DNA of 57,253 nucleotides from DTU013 sp964512095 (lineage in GTDB: Bacteria; Bacillota; Clostridia; Acetivibrionales; DTU013), in contig CAZEIH010000019.1 in the NCBI GenBank assembly GCA_964512095.1, positions 1 to 57,253 on the forward strand, given 5' to 3'. The position numbers were made by a program, and so were the translations under genes. Numbering within the stretch: the stretch's first letter is position 1; each line of letters opens with the position of its first letter. Positions 19,598-27,907 of this stretch are shown here, piece after piece. A model generated the notes under the pieces. That model saw only the letters and a program-made list of their open reading frames with translations, searched no databases and was not told the DNA's origin.

Positions 19598-21343
19598 CTA
19601 TTTCACTTTTGCTTGACTTGGGTTGACGACTGCAGTGCGGTAGTTGACGTATATGACCATGCCAGGCTTTGCACCGGAGGGCTTGCTTACATTTTTCACT
19701 GCTGTATAGTCTACCTGAACGCTGGTTGACATTTTGGCCTTGCTGTGCCATGCTGCAAAGATTGCAGCTTCTTCTATTGTTTTGTCAGGTATCTCCTTTC
19801 CATTTCTTTTTATTATGACATGGGACCCCGGTATTGTTTTGGTGTGTAGCCAAATGTCATTGGATTGTGCCTTTTTAAGGGTAAGATAATCGTTTTGCTT
19901 GTTGTTTTTACCCACATATATATCAAAACCGTCTGAAGAGATGAAATGGAGAGGCTCTGTCATAGCAGCCTTCTTTTTTACATTAGCTTTTTTTCTTCTT
20001 AGTCGCATATAACCTTGTTCGACAAGCTCCTGCCGGACCTCATCAATTTCCTGCATGGATGTGCAATTCTCTAAAAGCTGTAGGACGCCTTCAAGATAAT
20101 CCAATTCCTGGCGGGTATCCTCAAGTTGCCGTTTTGTATACGTATATGTGCTCTTTGCCTTGGCATATTTTTTAAAATACCTCTGGGCATTCCCTTGTGG
20201 TGTCAAGTCGGGGTTTAGGGAGATATTTATATACTCCTCATTTTCTGAGTAATAATTCAGCAGGGATATATTTTTTGTATTTTGCGGTATTGCATAAATG
20301 TTGGCGGTTAATAGTTCTCCATAAAGCTTCAGCTTTTCCCTGTCGGCCACGTCACGCATAGTCTCCTCTTGTATGGAAAGCTTCTTATTACAGCGTTCTA
20401 ATGTAGTGTTCAAAACCTTGTGGAGGTCAGACCTTTTTTGCTTGAGTCGCTCTGCATTGTCCCTGGATGCATAGAAAATGTCAAGTGCCTGGCCGATGGA
20501 TTGTAGGTGCTCCTTGTGTACGTACTGCTGTATGTCCATACAGTGGAAATCAACAGGTATTCTATGTTGTTCGTCTTCATATATGACACAGGGGCTATAT
20601 TTGCTATCCTTAATTTCGGTAAGAATTGAATCCAATGAATTTATTAGTGCTTGGCGATCTGATTGGGGCAACACCGCTGCACGGATTCTTCCATCGACGG
20701 AGCTGCGATAGCATACCTCACGGCAGAGTAAGGGACTAAAGCCTTTAATATAGTCCAGCAAAAAACGCTCAGTTGTTTGGGATGAAGAATCAAACAGATC
20801 TAGCAGGTGTGTGGGCTCAAGGCATGATGGTGAGAGCTTATCCTGGGCCGGGGGTAGGACATAAGGACGAGCCGGCATGACTTCACGGACACTACTGATG
20901 TCTGAGTCTATGTGCTTTATGGAGTCCAGTATTTTATTTTCGCTGTTGAGCAGCATTATATTACTGTGGCGGCCCATTATTTCAATGACTAAGGTTTTCT
21001 TTGAGATATCACCGAGTTCATTTGATGCTTCGATTACAATGTTTACTATTCTTTCATAGTCATTGAAGCCAAAGGAAATTATTCTCCCACCTGTAAGGTG
21101 TTTTCTAAGCAGCATACAAAATGACGGAGGGGCAGGGGGGTTCTCTTTAACAGCTTCTGTTAGGTGTATCCTTGGGAAATTTGGACTGGCGCTCAACACC
21201 ATCCGGTAATTCTTATTCCATGCCCTAACTAAAAGCACTATTTCATCTGCTTCAGGCTGTAGGATCTTTTCGACCCGGCCGGCTGCAAGCTTTTCTGTCA
21301 ATTCTTCTATGATGCTTTTTGTAACTATCCCGTCAAATGGCAA
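19598..21343 (-). CDS. rqcH: Ribosome quality-control protein RqcH (NFACT family)
   Basis: About 581 residues. An NFACT-N domain (about 1-140, with GRHSNIMLL) is followed by a helix-hairpin-helix region, a long coiled coil (about 270-440) and a C-terminal NFACT-R domain with DIWLHTKTIPGSHVII. The protein binds obstructed 50S subunits and adds C-terminal alanine tails; older annotations call it a fibronectin-binding protein. I favour the TTG at 21343 (PFDGIVTK next), with AGGGAG eight bases upstream. Confidence 0.93.
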   Translation of the reverse strand: MPFDGIVTKSIIEELTEKLAAGRVEKILQPEADEIVLLVRAWNKNYRMVLSASPNFPRIHLTEAVKENPPAPPSFCMLLRKHLTGGRIISFGFNDYERIVNIVIEASNELGDISKKTLVIEIMGRHSNIMLLNSENKILDSIKHIDSDISSVREVMPARPYVLPPAQDKLSPSCLEPTHLLDLFDSSSQTTERFLLDYIKGFSPLLCREVCYRSSVDGRIRAAVLPQSDRQALINSLDSILTEIKDSKYSPCVIYEDEQHRIPVDFHCMDIQQYVHKEHLQSIGQALDIFYASRDNAERLKQKRSDLHKVLNTTLERCNKKLSIQEETMRDVADREKLKLYGELLTANIYAIPQNTKNISLLNYYSENEEYINISLNPDLTPQGNAQRYFKKYAKAKSTYTYTKRQLEDTRQELDYLEGVLQLLENCTSMQEIDEVRQELVEQGYMRLRRKKANVKKKAAMTEPLHFISSDGFDIYVGKNNKQNDYLTLKKAQSNDIWLHTKTIPGSHVIIKRNGKEIPDKTIEEAAIFAAWHSKAKMSTSVQVDYTAVKNVSKPSGAKPGMVIYVNYRTAVVNPSQAKVK

Positions 21344-21370
21344 AATTAACACTCCCTTATATACTTATTT

Positions 21371-21492
21371 ATCTATGTCTTCAGAAGGCGCTAACCTCTA
21401 TAGGTAGGCGATGAATGAAGACGAATTAATCAGCTTCCTTGGTCAGGTGGAGTTTAGTTTCCACCTGATTACCTGAGAGAAGCGAATTGACT
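21371..21492 (-). repeat. Dispersed double-hairpin intergenic repeat, copy 1
   Basis: About 122 bp between rqcH and the infC leader. It has the GTCTTC...GAAGAC end first and the GGTCAGGTGGAG/CCACCTGATT hairpin second, ending GCGAATTGACT. It is in the opposite orientation to copies 2 and 3 and is the most diverged of the long copies. Confidence 0.8.
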
Positions 21493-21637
21493 AGATATAC
21501 TGTAACAAAATACAAATGATAATACAATATAATCATGGTACACTAGTAGTATATCTATAATATTGCTCTGTATTAGCTGTAAATTTACGTAAGTTGCTTG
21601 ACACAGGGGGGATGTGTCTGTTATTATAAGTAAGTAA

Positions 21638-21772
21638 AAACAAAGAAGAAGTCATCCGCTTCTCACCTTACGGAGTATTCCGTCAGGGTTAATAGTAAAG
21701 GTATACATATTGTAACCTGGCTATATCAGTGGATTTGAAGTTCTTCTTTGAGGTCCACTTTTTATTTTGCCA
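21638..21772 (+). promoter_or_regulatory. Ribosomal protein L20 leader with terminator
   Basis: The transcript leader before infC contains AAAGAAGAAGTC and CCGCTTCTCACC, characteristic of the L20 leader in Firmicutes, in which excess L20 binds a mimic of its 23S site. It ends in a long-range hairpin GTGGA (21729-21733)/TCCAC (21754-21758) followed by a TTTTTATTTT tract. Later CTTCTTTG can pair with the early CAAAGAAG, giving the alternative fold. It should control infC-rpmI-rplT. Confidence 0.8.
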
Positions 21773-21818
21773 AATTGCGAAAACTTGAGGATCATAATAA
21801 CATACTCGGAGGTGTTTG

Positions 21819-22331
21819 ATTATCAGTAAAAATGAAATGATGATTAATGATGGAATCAGAGACAAGGAAGTACGTGTGATTGATGCTGACGGAACAATGC
21901 TTGGGATTATGCAATTAGACGATGCTCAGAATCTGGCCGTAACAAAAAATCTAGACCTGGTTAAGATTGCGCCTCAGGCTTCGCCGCCCGTATGCAAGGT
22001 TATGGATTACGGGAAGCATATGTTTGAGCTTGCTAAGAAGGAAAAGGAAGCAAAAAAGAATCAAAAGGTCATCACCATAAAGGAAGTCTGGATTAAACCC
22101 AAAATTGAGGAGCATGATTTTGCTTTCAAAGCTAAAAACGCCTATAAGTTTCTAAAAAATGGAGACAAGGTGAAGGTGAGCGTACGGTTTAGGGGAAGGG
22201 AAATGAATTACACGTCTCTGGGTCTTGAGGTGCTCAATAAATTCGCAGAAGCTGTAACAGAAGTGGGAACGGTGGAGAGAAGGCCAAAGCTTGAAGGTAG
22301 GAGTATGACAATGATACTCAACCCGAAATAG
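21819..22331 (+). CDS. infC: Translation initiation factor IF-3, probable AUU start
   Basis: About 170 residues with the IF-3 N-domain (INDGIRDKEVRVID), the linker rich in Lys/Glu and the C-domain ending SMTMILNPK. GGAGG (21808-21812) is six bases before an ATT at 21819 and only three before a TTG at 21816, so ATT is the likely initiator. A rare AUU start is a known autoregulatory feature of infC. ATC at 21822 is a further possibility. It is first in infC-rpmI-rplT. Confidence 0.93.
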   Translation: MISKNEMMINDGIRDKEVRVIDADGTMLGIMQLDDAQNLAVTKNLDLVKIAPQASPPVCKVMDYGKHMFELAKKEKEAKKNQKVITIKEVWIKPKIEEHDFAFKAKNAYKFLKNGDKVKVSVRFRGREMNYTSLGLEVLNKFAEAVTEVGTVERRPKLEGRSMTMILNPK

Positions 22332-22426
22332 CAGCGGCATTTCATAAAAAAAACAGGATCCGAAAGATATACGGAATAATTCCGCAAAGCTTTACGGATA
22401 CAAAACAGATAATAGGAGGAATAAAT

Positions 22427-22624
22427 ATGCCAAAGGTTAAAACGCATAGCGCGTCCAAAAAAAGGTTCAAAATAACCGGAACAGGCAAAGTGAAAATGAG
22501 TCACGCATTCAGAAGCCACAGGCTTATTTCAAAGGGAAAAAAGGCAAAGAAACACCACAGGCTCGGGGCTTATGCTTCTTCTGCCGACGAAGCTACTATA
22601 AAAATGTTGATACCGTATAAGTAA
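22427..22624 (+). CDS. rpmI: 50S ribosomal protein L35
   Basis: A 65-residue basic protein (MPKVKTHSASKKRFKITGTG, then HRLISKGKKAKK) of standard L35 length. AGGAGG precedes the ATG. It lies between infC and rplT in the conserved order, 17 bp before rplT. Confidence 0.97.
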   Translation: MPKVKTHSASKKRFKITGTGKVKMSHAFRSHRLISKGKKAKKHHRLGAYASSADEATIKMLIPYK

Positions 22625-22641
22625 GAAGGAGGAAGAAAGAT

Positions 22642-22992
22642 ATGTCTAGAGTCAAAGGTGGAGTAAGAACTCGTGCAAGGCACAAAAAGATACTTAAGCT
22701 GGCAAAGGGTTATTTTGGAGGAAAGAGTAAGCTTTATAGAATAGCAAACCAGGCAGTGATGAAGTCACTTTCGTATGCATATAGGGATAGAAAAGCCAAG
22801 AAAAGAGATTTCAGACAGCTTTGGATTTCCAGGATTAATGCTGCTGCCAGAATGAATGGTATAACCTACAGTAGGTTCATGAACTGCCTTAAAAAGGCAG
22901 GAGTTGATTTAAACAGGAAAGTCCTGGCCGATATGGCAGTCAATGATGAGCAAGCTTTTGCACAGTTGGTTAATAGCGTAAAGAATGCTTAA
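22642..22992 (+). CDS. rplT: 50S ribosomal protein L20
   Basis: A 116-residue L20 (SRVKGGVRTRARHKKILKLA, YRDRKAKKRDFRQLWI). It is an early 50S assembly protein and, by analogy with Bacillus and related Firmicutes, the repressor that acts on the leader at 21638-21772. A strong AGGAGGAAG site precedes the ATG. Confidence 0.97.
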   Translation: MSRVKGGVRTRARHKKILKLAKGYFGGKSKLYRIANQAVMKSLSYAYRDRKAKKRDFRQLWISRINAAARMNGITYSRFMNCLKKAGVDLNRKVLADMAVNDEQAFAQLVNSVKNA

Positions 22993-23018
22993 TGTTACAA
23001 TTTACTATTTTATGAAAT

Positions 23019-23089
23019 AGTCAATTCGCTTCGCTCAGGGAGTCAGGTGGAGACTGAACTCCACCTGACCAAGGAAGTTATTTAATTAA
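23019..23089 (+). repeat. Dispersed double-hairpin intergenic repeat, copy 2 (half element)
   Basis: AGTCAATTCGCTTCGCTCAG leads into a perfect 11-bp hairpin GTCAGGTGGAG/CTCCACCTGAC and then AAGGAAGTTA. It matches the first part of copy 3 almost exactly but lacks the second, GTCTTCATTC-type hairpin. It follows rplT directly, where the hairpin could also weaken transcription. Confidence 0.85.
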
Positions 23090-23134
23090 TAAAGGGGGCT
23101 TACAGGCCCTCTATTATTTTGTAAGGAGCTTTGT

Positions 23135-23956
23135 ATGATAAGGCTAACAGGTAGTCAAAACTCTATTATGAAGGAAGTCAGATCACTCAGGGGAAGGAAA
23201 GCCAGAGAGGATAGAGGGCTTTATTTCATAGAGGGAAGCAGATTTGTAGAGGAGGCCGTAAATGAGTATCTAAAAGGCACGGTAGATGTAAAGTACATTG
23301 TTGTGTCGGATTCTTTTGCTAACGTATCCGGTATGCCGACGTTTATTGAGTCATTTGAAGATAGAGGAATAAAGATATATATTGTTCCTGACAGTCTGTT
23401 TGGGTCTATTTCTGATACCAGTAGTCCTCAAGGAATCATGGCGGTAATGGCTCTTGACAGGTCATTGCTAAGGGATGCTCAGGTATATGAGGGGGTCTTG
23501 GTTATACTTGATAATATAAGGGATCCAGGGAACATGGGAGCAATTATCCGAACGGCTGACGCAGCTGGCTGTGCAGGAGTAATAATACCAAATGGATGTG
23601 TAGACTTGTTCAACCCAAAGGTACTAAGGTCAACAATGGGTTCTGTATATCATTTGCCTTTATGGCACTGCGGAAGTATTAGAGAAGCGGTGGACTTTTG
23701 CACAGAGAAGGGATTTTCAGTATGCGTGTCGCATCTTGAAGGGGCCTTAAGCATATATGATGTTGACATATCAGGCAATGTGGCTATTGTAATAGGTAGT
23801 GAGGCTGATGGGGTAAGTGGGGAGGCAGTGAGTTTTGCCGATATGATTGTAAAGATACCCATGGAGGGAAGGGCTGAATCTCTTAATGCATCAGTAGCTG
23901 CAGGGATACTTATATTTGAAGCAGTAAGGCAGAGAATAGCTAGAAAGCAGGAATAG
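23135..23956 (+). CDS. TrmH/SpoU-family RNA 2'-O-ribose methyltransferase
   Basis: A 273-residue SPOUT enzyme. The N-terminal substrate-binding domain has ITGSQN-like LTGSQNSIMKEV and EGSRFVEEA. The knotted methyltransferase domain carries DNIRDPGNMGAIIRTADAAG, IVIGSEADGVS and IPMEGRAESLNASVA. Its location after rplT is common in Firmicutes. The target nucleotide (RlmB-type G2251 or another) is not determined. Its last 35 bases are the first unit of a tandem repeat that continues past the stop. Confidence 0.92.
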   Translation: MIRLTGSQNSIMKEVRSLRGRKAREDRGLYFIEGSRFVEEAVNEYLKGTVDVKYIVVSDSFANVSGMPTFIESFEDRGIKIYIVPDSLFGSISDTSSPQGIMAVMALDRSLLRDAQVYEGVLVILDNIRDPGNMGAIIRTADAAGCAGVIIPNGCVDLFNPKVLRSTMGSVYHLPLWHCGSIREAVDFCTEKGFSVCVSHLEGALSIYDVDISGNVAIVIGSEADGVSGEAVSFADMIVKIPMEGRAESLNASVAAGILIFEAVRQRIARKQE

Positions 23957-24042
23957 CAGTAAGGTAGAGAATAGCTAGAAAGCAGGAATAGCTGTGAGGC
24001 TAGGGAATAGCTAGAAAGAAGGAATAGCTGTGAGGCTAGGGA
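23922..24042 (+). repeat. Tandem 35/36-bp repeat spanning the methyltransferase stop codon
   Basis: Units at 23922-23956, 23957-23991 and 23992-24027 plus a part unit to about 24042. Units 1 and 2 differ at one base; units 3 and 4 share CTGTGAGGCTAGGG at their start. Each unit ends AGGAATAG, so each restores a stop. A 35-bp unit is not a codon multiple. Confidence 0.9.
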
Positions 24043-24100
24043 ACGACTTAAAATAGCTAATAGGAAGTGGGACCGGTAAACAGGGACCCTTCTGTGTGCT

Positions 24101-24499
24101 TCAAAAGATGTTGTCGATGGTAAGGTTTTCTTTTTCAGGTATATGATTTACATATTTTTTCAGGGCTGCGGCTTCTGATGTGGAGGATGATATGTCCTTG
24201 GTTTCTATCAGTATCTGCAGTCGAGATATGGTTATATCTATGTTGTCGATCTCTTGATGGTCTATCAGGGATGACCATGTTCCCTTTATTTCCTGCCAGT
24301 CCTTGTTTAGCTGGTGCATTTTATTTTCAGCCTGTTCCCAGCTTTGGGATTTCGTACTTTGAATGATTTCATCTATTGATTTTTCCAGCTTGGCTGAATC
24401 ATTATATAGTAACTTCTGAGTGTAAACACTAAAAAGGATTATGGATAATGTTAGTATTACTATCAATGATATTGAGATTATCGAGACTTTATTTTTCAT
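24101..24499 (-). CDS. DUF4363 family protein
   Basis: A 132-residue protein with one N-terminal membrane segment (about 7-28) and a helical extracytoplasmic part with conserved W residues (SQSWEQAENKM, LNKDWQEIKGTWS). DUF4363 proteins commonly accompany DUF421 proteins in spore formers. The gene overlaps the 3' end of the DUF421 gene by 11 bp. Function unknown. Confidence 0.8.
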   Translation of the reverse strand: MKNKVSIISISLIVILTLSIILFSVYTQKLLYNDSAKLEKSIDEIIQSTKSQSWEQAENKMHQLNKDWQEIKGTWSSLIDHQEIDNIDITISRLQILIETKDISSSTSEAAALKKYVNHIPEKENLTIDNIF

Positions 24500-25187
24500 T
24501 TCCTTCTGAAGCTCCTTTCTGACTGGCGGTTAGGTATAATTCGCCTCCCGGAACCACACAAGCGTAAAATATTTCAGCAGGACCATTGAAGTGTCTGCTA
24601 TGAAGTTCGTCCAAGAGCCATTGACGGCTTTTTCCTGCTATTTCTAAATTCGTCGATAGAATTCGCCCGTCTATGATGACATCAATGGAGAGACCTTCAT
24701 ATTTTGTTTTAATATTCATATCCTCCGGTGTCAAAGGCCGCTTTTGAGACTTTGGTATAACACTTATTTGGCCATTTGTTTCAAGAATGGCATACTCCAC
24801 ATCTGATATGTTGGAGTAATTATTGATGCGAAGCTGTTCCAGTAAATCGTTCAAAGTATACAGCTCTTTTTGTAATGCGGATTCGCAGATATGACCTTTT
24901 TCTATAAGAATGGTTGGCCTACCACATATTATAGCCCTGGCATGTATGCTTTTTATTGATAGATATGACATGAGTAACTGGACTATTAGCAGTGTTATTA
25001 TGGGGATAATTCCGTTAATCAGAGGTATTCCTGTGTTCTGCATTGGTACTGCAGCAAGTTCTGATATCAGTATTGCAATCACAAGCTCGAATGGCTGAAG
25101 CTGGCCAATCTGTCTTTTACCCATTATCCTCATTACTACAACAACAATAGTATAAAGCACTAAAGCTCTTACGAATACTACAAGCAT
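24489..25187 (-). CDS. DUF421 membrane protein (YetF/YrbG family)
   Basis: A 232-residue protein with three hydrophobic segments in the first 85 residues, including MGKRQIGQLQPFELVIAILI, followed by a soluble DUF421 domain with LIEKGHICESAL, LRINNYSNISDVEYAILE and GQISVIPKSQKRP. Some relatives affect spore germinant receptor output or acid resistance; the role here is not known. It is the promoter-proximal gene of a two-gene unit with DUF4363. Confidence 0.88.
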   Translation of the reverse strand: MLVVFVRALVLYTIVVVVMRIMGKRQIGQLQPFELVIAILISELAAVPMQNTGIPLINGIIPIITLLIVQLLMSYLSIKSIHARAIICGRPTILIEKGHICESALQKELYTLNDLLEQLRINNYSNISDVEYAILETNGQISVIPKSQKRPLTPEDMNIKTKYEGLSIDVIIDGRILSTNLEIAGKSRQWLLDELHSRHFNGPAEIFYACVVPGGELYLTASQKGASEGNEK

Positions 25188-25357
25188 TGTTATCCTCCTA
25201 ATAAGTATCTATATTCTATCCTGCGGAGAGGAAGCTTATGCAACCAAACAAACCTGAAATTTGGAAGATTATGTAGAAAGCCTTTGATAATTATGTTGAA
25301 TATTATTATCTAAAATAACACAAGATAATCCGGAAAATAAAACAAGGGAGGTTTACT

Positions 25358-25555
25358 ATGTCTTTAACATCAAAGGAGCTAATGCTGGTTCAGGATAATA
25401 TTAAAATGGCAGAGAACTCTATTAAGTTTATGCAGGCATGTGCTGAGACTGCTGTTGATGGACAGGTTAAAGGGCTTTGCCAGAGTATGGCAAAGGAGCA
25501 TCAGCAGGATTTACAGGTATTGATAAAGCACATTAACACAACAGCAATTCAATAA
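25358..25555 (+). CDS. Small CotF-associated spore protein
   Basis: A 65-residue helical protein (MSLTSKELMLVQDNIKMAEN) preceded by GGGAGG. It is followed 12 bp later by a CotF-family gene and resembles the short coat-associated proteins that pair with CotF in clostridia. I infer a spore-coat role from this context; no catalytic motif is visible. Confidence 0.7.
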   Translation: MSLTSKELMLVQDNIKMAENSIKFMQACAETAVDGQVKGLCQSMAKEHQQDLQVLIKHINTTAIQ

Positions 25556-25567
25556 AGGAGGGATATA

Positions 25568-25843
25568 ATGAAAAGCATTGGCGACAAGGAAATAATGCAG
25601 ACACTTCTTAATGAGCACAAGCTATGTGCTTCATCGTTGACAAACCTGGTGCTGGAGAGTTCAAACCAGATGCTCAGGAATGATGCTTCAGGTATTCTGA
25701 GTAGAACGTTCCAGCATCAAAAAAATATTTTTGATCTCATGACCCAGAAGGGCTGGTATTCAGTACAAGAGGCAAATCAGCAAGATATAAACACTGCCAT
25801 ACAAGAAGCAAACAAGATTCAGACATCCTTTACTAAGATGTAA
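25568..25843 (+). CDS. Spore coat protein, CotF-like
   Basis: A 91-residue protein with the CotF-type helices (LLNEHKLCASSLTNLVLESS, then LSRTFQHQKNIFDLMTQKGWYSV). It is shorter than B. subtilis CotF, as in many clostridial paralogues. The ribosome site is GGAGGG. It forms an operon with the previous small gene and ends at a strong terminator shared with the convergent SASP gene. Confidence 0.82.
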   Translation: MKSIGDKEIMQTLLNEHKLCASSLTNLVLESSNQMLRNDASGILSRTFQHQKNIFDLMTQKGWYSVQEANQQDINTAIQEANKIQTSFTKM

Positions 25844-25855
25844 ATATAACTATAT

Positions 25856-25891
25856 AAAAGAGAAGTCACATATTGCGTGGCTTCTCTTTTT
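25856..25891. terminator. Bidirectional terminator between cotF-like and SASP genes
   Basis: AAAAGAGAAGTCAC (25856-25869) pairs with GTGGCTTCTCTTTT (25877-25890), with one G-T wobble and a T run following. Both arms end in A/T tracts, fitting two convergent genes. Confidence 0.85.
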
Positions 25892-25915
25892 GCTGAATAC
25901 ATTTTTAGCTTAAAC

Positions 25916-26110
25916 CTATTTCTGTTGATAATTGTTACCGGTATATGATTCGAATACCTTCTTTACTATATTACCACCGATTCTGCCTGCATCCCTTGAT
26001 GAAATGTCTCCGTTGTATCCCTGTTTCAGATTTACGCCAACCTGATTGGCGATTTCATATTTCATCTGATCGAAGGAAGTTTTGCTATTACTATTGTTGT
26101 TAGTTGCCAT
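25916..26110 (-). CDS. Alpha/beta-type small acid-soluble spore protein
   Basis: A 64-residue SASP with SFDQMKYEIANQVGVNL, matching the GPR-protease-site region, and the second conserved block GDISSRDAGRIGGNIVKK. It coats and protects DNA in the dormant spore. GAGGAGGTGAT precedes the ATG. Upstream GTAATA and CAAACTA about 17 bp apart could be a weak sigma-G promoter. Confidence 0.95.
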   Translation of the reverse strand: MATNNNSNSKTSFDQMKYEIANQVGVNLKQGYNGDISSRDAGRIGGNIVKKVFESYTGNNYQQK

Positions 26111-26178
26111 TATATCACCTCCTCATTGACTAGTTTGTCAAAAAGTCAGGTGATTATTACATGAAAGATATGGCTATG

Positions 26179-27747
26179 CTAAATCATTTTAATTTCTCCA
26201 TCCTTTAGATAAAAGGTTTGGGCCATAATATCAGGTGAGGTTTCCGCATATATTCCGCTTAGGATAATAAAGCAATTTGGATAAAGCCTTCTTGAAACAG
26301 AGATTTCGCCGTCACCCTTTGTCTTTAGGTAAATTGCAATCTGTTTTCTTTCATCCTCCAAAAGTTTTATTTCTTCCCTTAGATTGAACAGCTTATCAGA
26401 TATATTTGCCCCTAATGAGCTGCGTGATGAAGAAACATGGCTTTGCATTTTAAGCTTTTGCATCTCAGTTTTCTTAATACTGATATTACTAAATACTTCG
26501 TCAAGTCTTCTTACAAGGGATTGTCTGTTAAAGCCAACTACCTCTAGAGTTGTTTTCCTCTCCATTTCAGAGCCGCAGATGGGTACTGATATATGTATCT
26601 CAGACTTTATACAGCCTCCGATGACCTGGCCGTTTATTGAATCAAAGACAACATCCTTTGCTATAATTTCACTGTTGATACTGTAATAACCTATATGGGC
26701 AGTTTCTCCGCAGACAAGTCTGACATTGTCTGCGAACTTAACGTATATACTTTTTGCTGCAGTTATTTCAAGCCTTTCTCTTGAAGATACTCCACCCTTT
26801 ATGTAGATGCTTCCCTGTGTACTTACCAGGCTCTTGATATTACTAAGACCATATTGACCATTAATTTCAATATCCTTAGTTGCTTCCACTGAAAATCCAT
26901 CGTTTATTGAGCCCTTTATTGTTACATAACCATCGAATTTTATATTGCCTGTGGCGACTCCTGCATCGCCTTCAATTTCAAGGTGGTTTGATACGTTGAT
27001 TCTGTCGTTTGTATAGTTGACAGCTCCCGCTAGCTTAGAGACTAGAGTGGTCTTGTTGCCTGTGGTAACTTCGGCCACAGAGTTTTTGTCATAGACAAGT
27101 GCTGCAGTCCTACCGGGTTGAGGTTCTATTTCTTCTCCTGTTATAGTCTTTCCCGGAGTGCCGTTTGTTGCTTCTATACGCTCACCCAGCCATTCGCCAG
27201 GCTTGACTCTATTTATGAGCTTCATATCATAAAAATCAACCTTGCCTCCTTCGCCAACTTCAGGCTTGGATTCCGTCAACTCATACATCCTTACGATTGC
27301 ATCACTGCCATCTTTCGCTGGGACTCCATAGGCAACAATATATGGACGGTTCGGAGATAGGTCTTCATTAATAAAGCCGAGATTAATGCCAAATACAATT
27401 CCGTTTTTTTCAAGCAACGCGGCAAGCTTGCCTCTGAGCAACTCCTTGGGAGTGTTGGCAAGCTCTTCCTCTGAAAGATTGAATGTAACCTCAGCGGTTA
27501 GCTCATCGGGTGATATTTCCAGGTCAATTTTTTCTTTTAATTTTCCAATTTTAACAGGGATGGCAGGAGCGGACACTATTGAACTACGAAGTGCGCTGAT
27601 ATTGGTCAGTACTAATTCGGGGCGCTCAGAAAATATATGTGTTATTTGATTAATTTGGAAGCCTCTTTTGTATGTTTCAAGCATCACATTGTTTTGGTTC
27701 AGATAGATTCGTAGATATTCGTCGCTATACAACTCATTGTTGACCAT
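26179..27747 (-). CDS. FapA-like DUF342 polymer-associated protein
   Basis: A 522-residue protein. The N-terminal region (about 90-230) resembles the DUF342/FapA domain (GVPAKDGSD, GKVDFYDMKLINRVKPGEWL, TPGKTITG). Next comes a beta-helix core with repeats such as GDAGVATGNIKFDGYVTIKG, then a coiled coil (about 420-475). Proteins of this type are called flagellar assembly protein A, but no flagellar gene is near. AAAGGAGGTG precedes the ATG. Confidence 0.85.
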   Translation of the reverse strand: MVNNELYSDEYLRIYLNQNNVMLETYKRGFQINQITHIFSERPELVLTNISALRSSIVSAPAIPVKIGKLKEKIDLEISPDELTAEVTFNLSEEELANTPKELLRGKLAALLEKNGIVFGINLGFINEDLSPNRPYIVAYGVPAKDGSDAIVRMYELTESKPEVGEGGKVDFYDMKLINRVKPGEWLGERIEATNGTPGKTITGEEIEPQPGRTAALVYDKNSVAEVTTGNKTTLVSKLAGAVNYTNDRINVSNHLEIEGDAGVATGNIKFDGYVTIKGSINDGFSVEATKDIEINGQYGLSNIKSLVSTQGSIYIKGGVSSRERLEITAAKSIYVKFADNVRLVCGETAHIGYYSINSEIIAKDVVFDSINGQVIGGCIKSEIHISVPICGSEMERKTTLEVVGFNRQSLVRRLDEVFSNISIKKTEMQKLKMQSHVSSSRSSLGANISDKLFNLREEIKLLEDERKQIAIYLKTKGDGEISVSRRLYPNCFIILSGIYAETSPDIMAQTFYLKDGEIKMI

Positions 27748-27907
27748 ATGAGCACCTCCTTTTTCTAAATTTTAGCTTCCCTATGTATCGATGAATGAGA
27801 TTTCATTATACTATATTAATACCCATTGTTAAGGCCTTTTAATAACTTTGTTGGTTATTATTCAGCATTTCGTGACATAAATAATAAAAAAATGCTCATA
27901 TTATTTT

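Noticed and set aside
23922..24042. CRISPR array
   Set aside because: The 35-bp units are directly abutting with no unique spacers, and no cas genes are present.
26179..27747. Evidence of a flagellar locus from the FapA-like gene
   Set aside because: No flagellar or chemotaxis gene is near; DUF342 proteins are widespread outside flagellar clusters.
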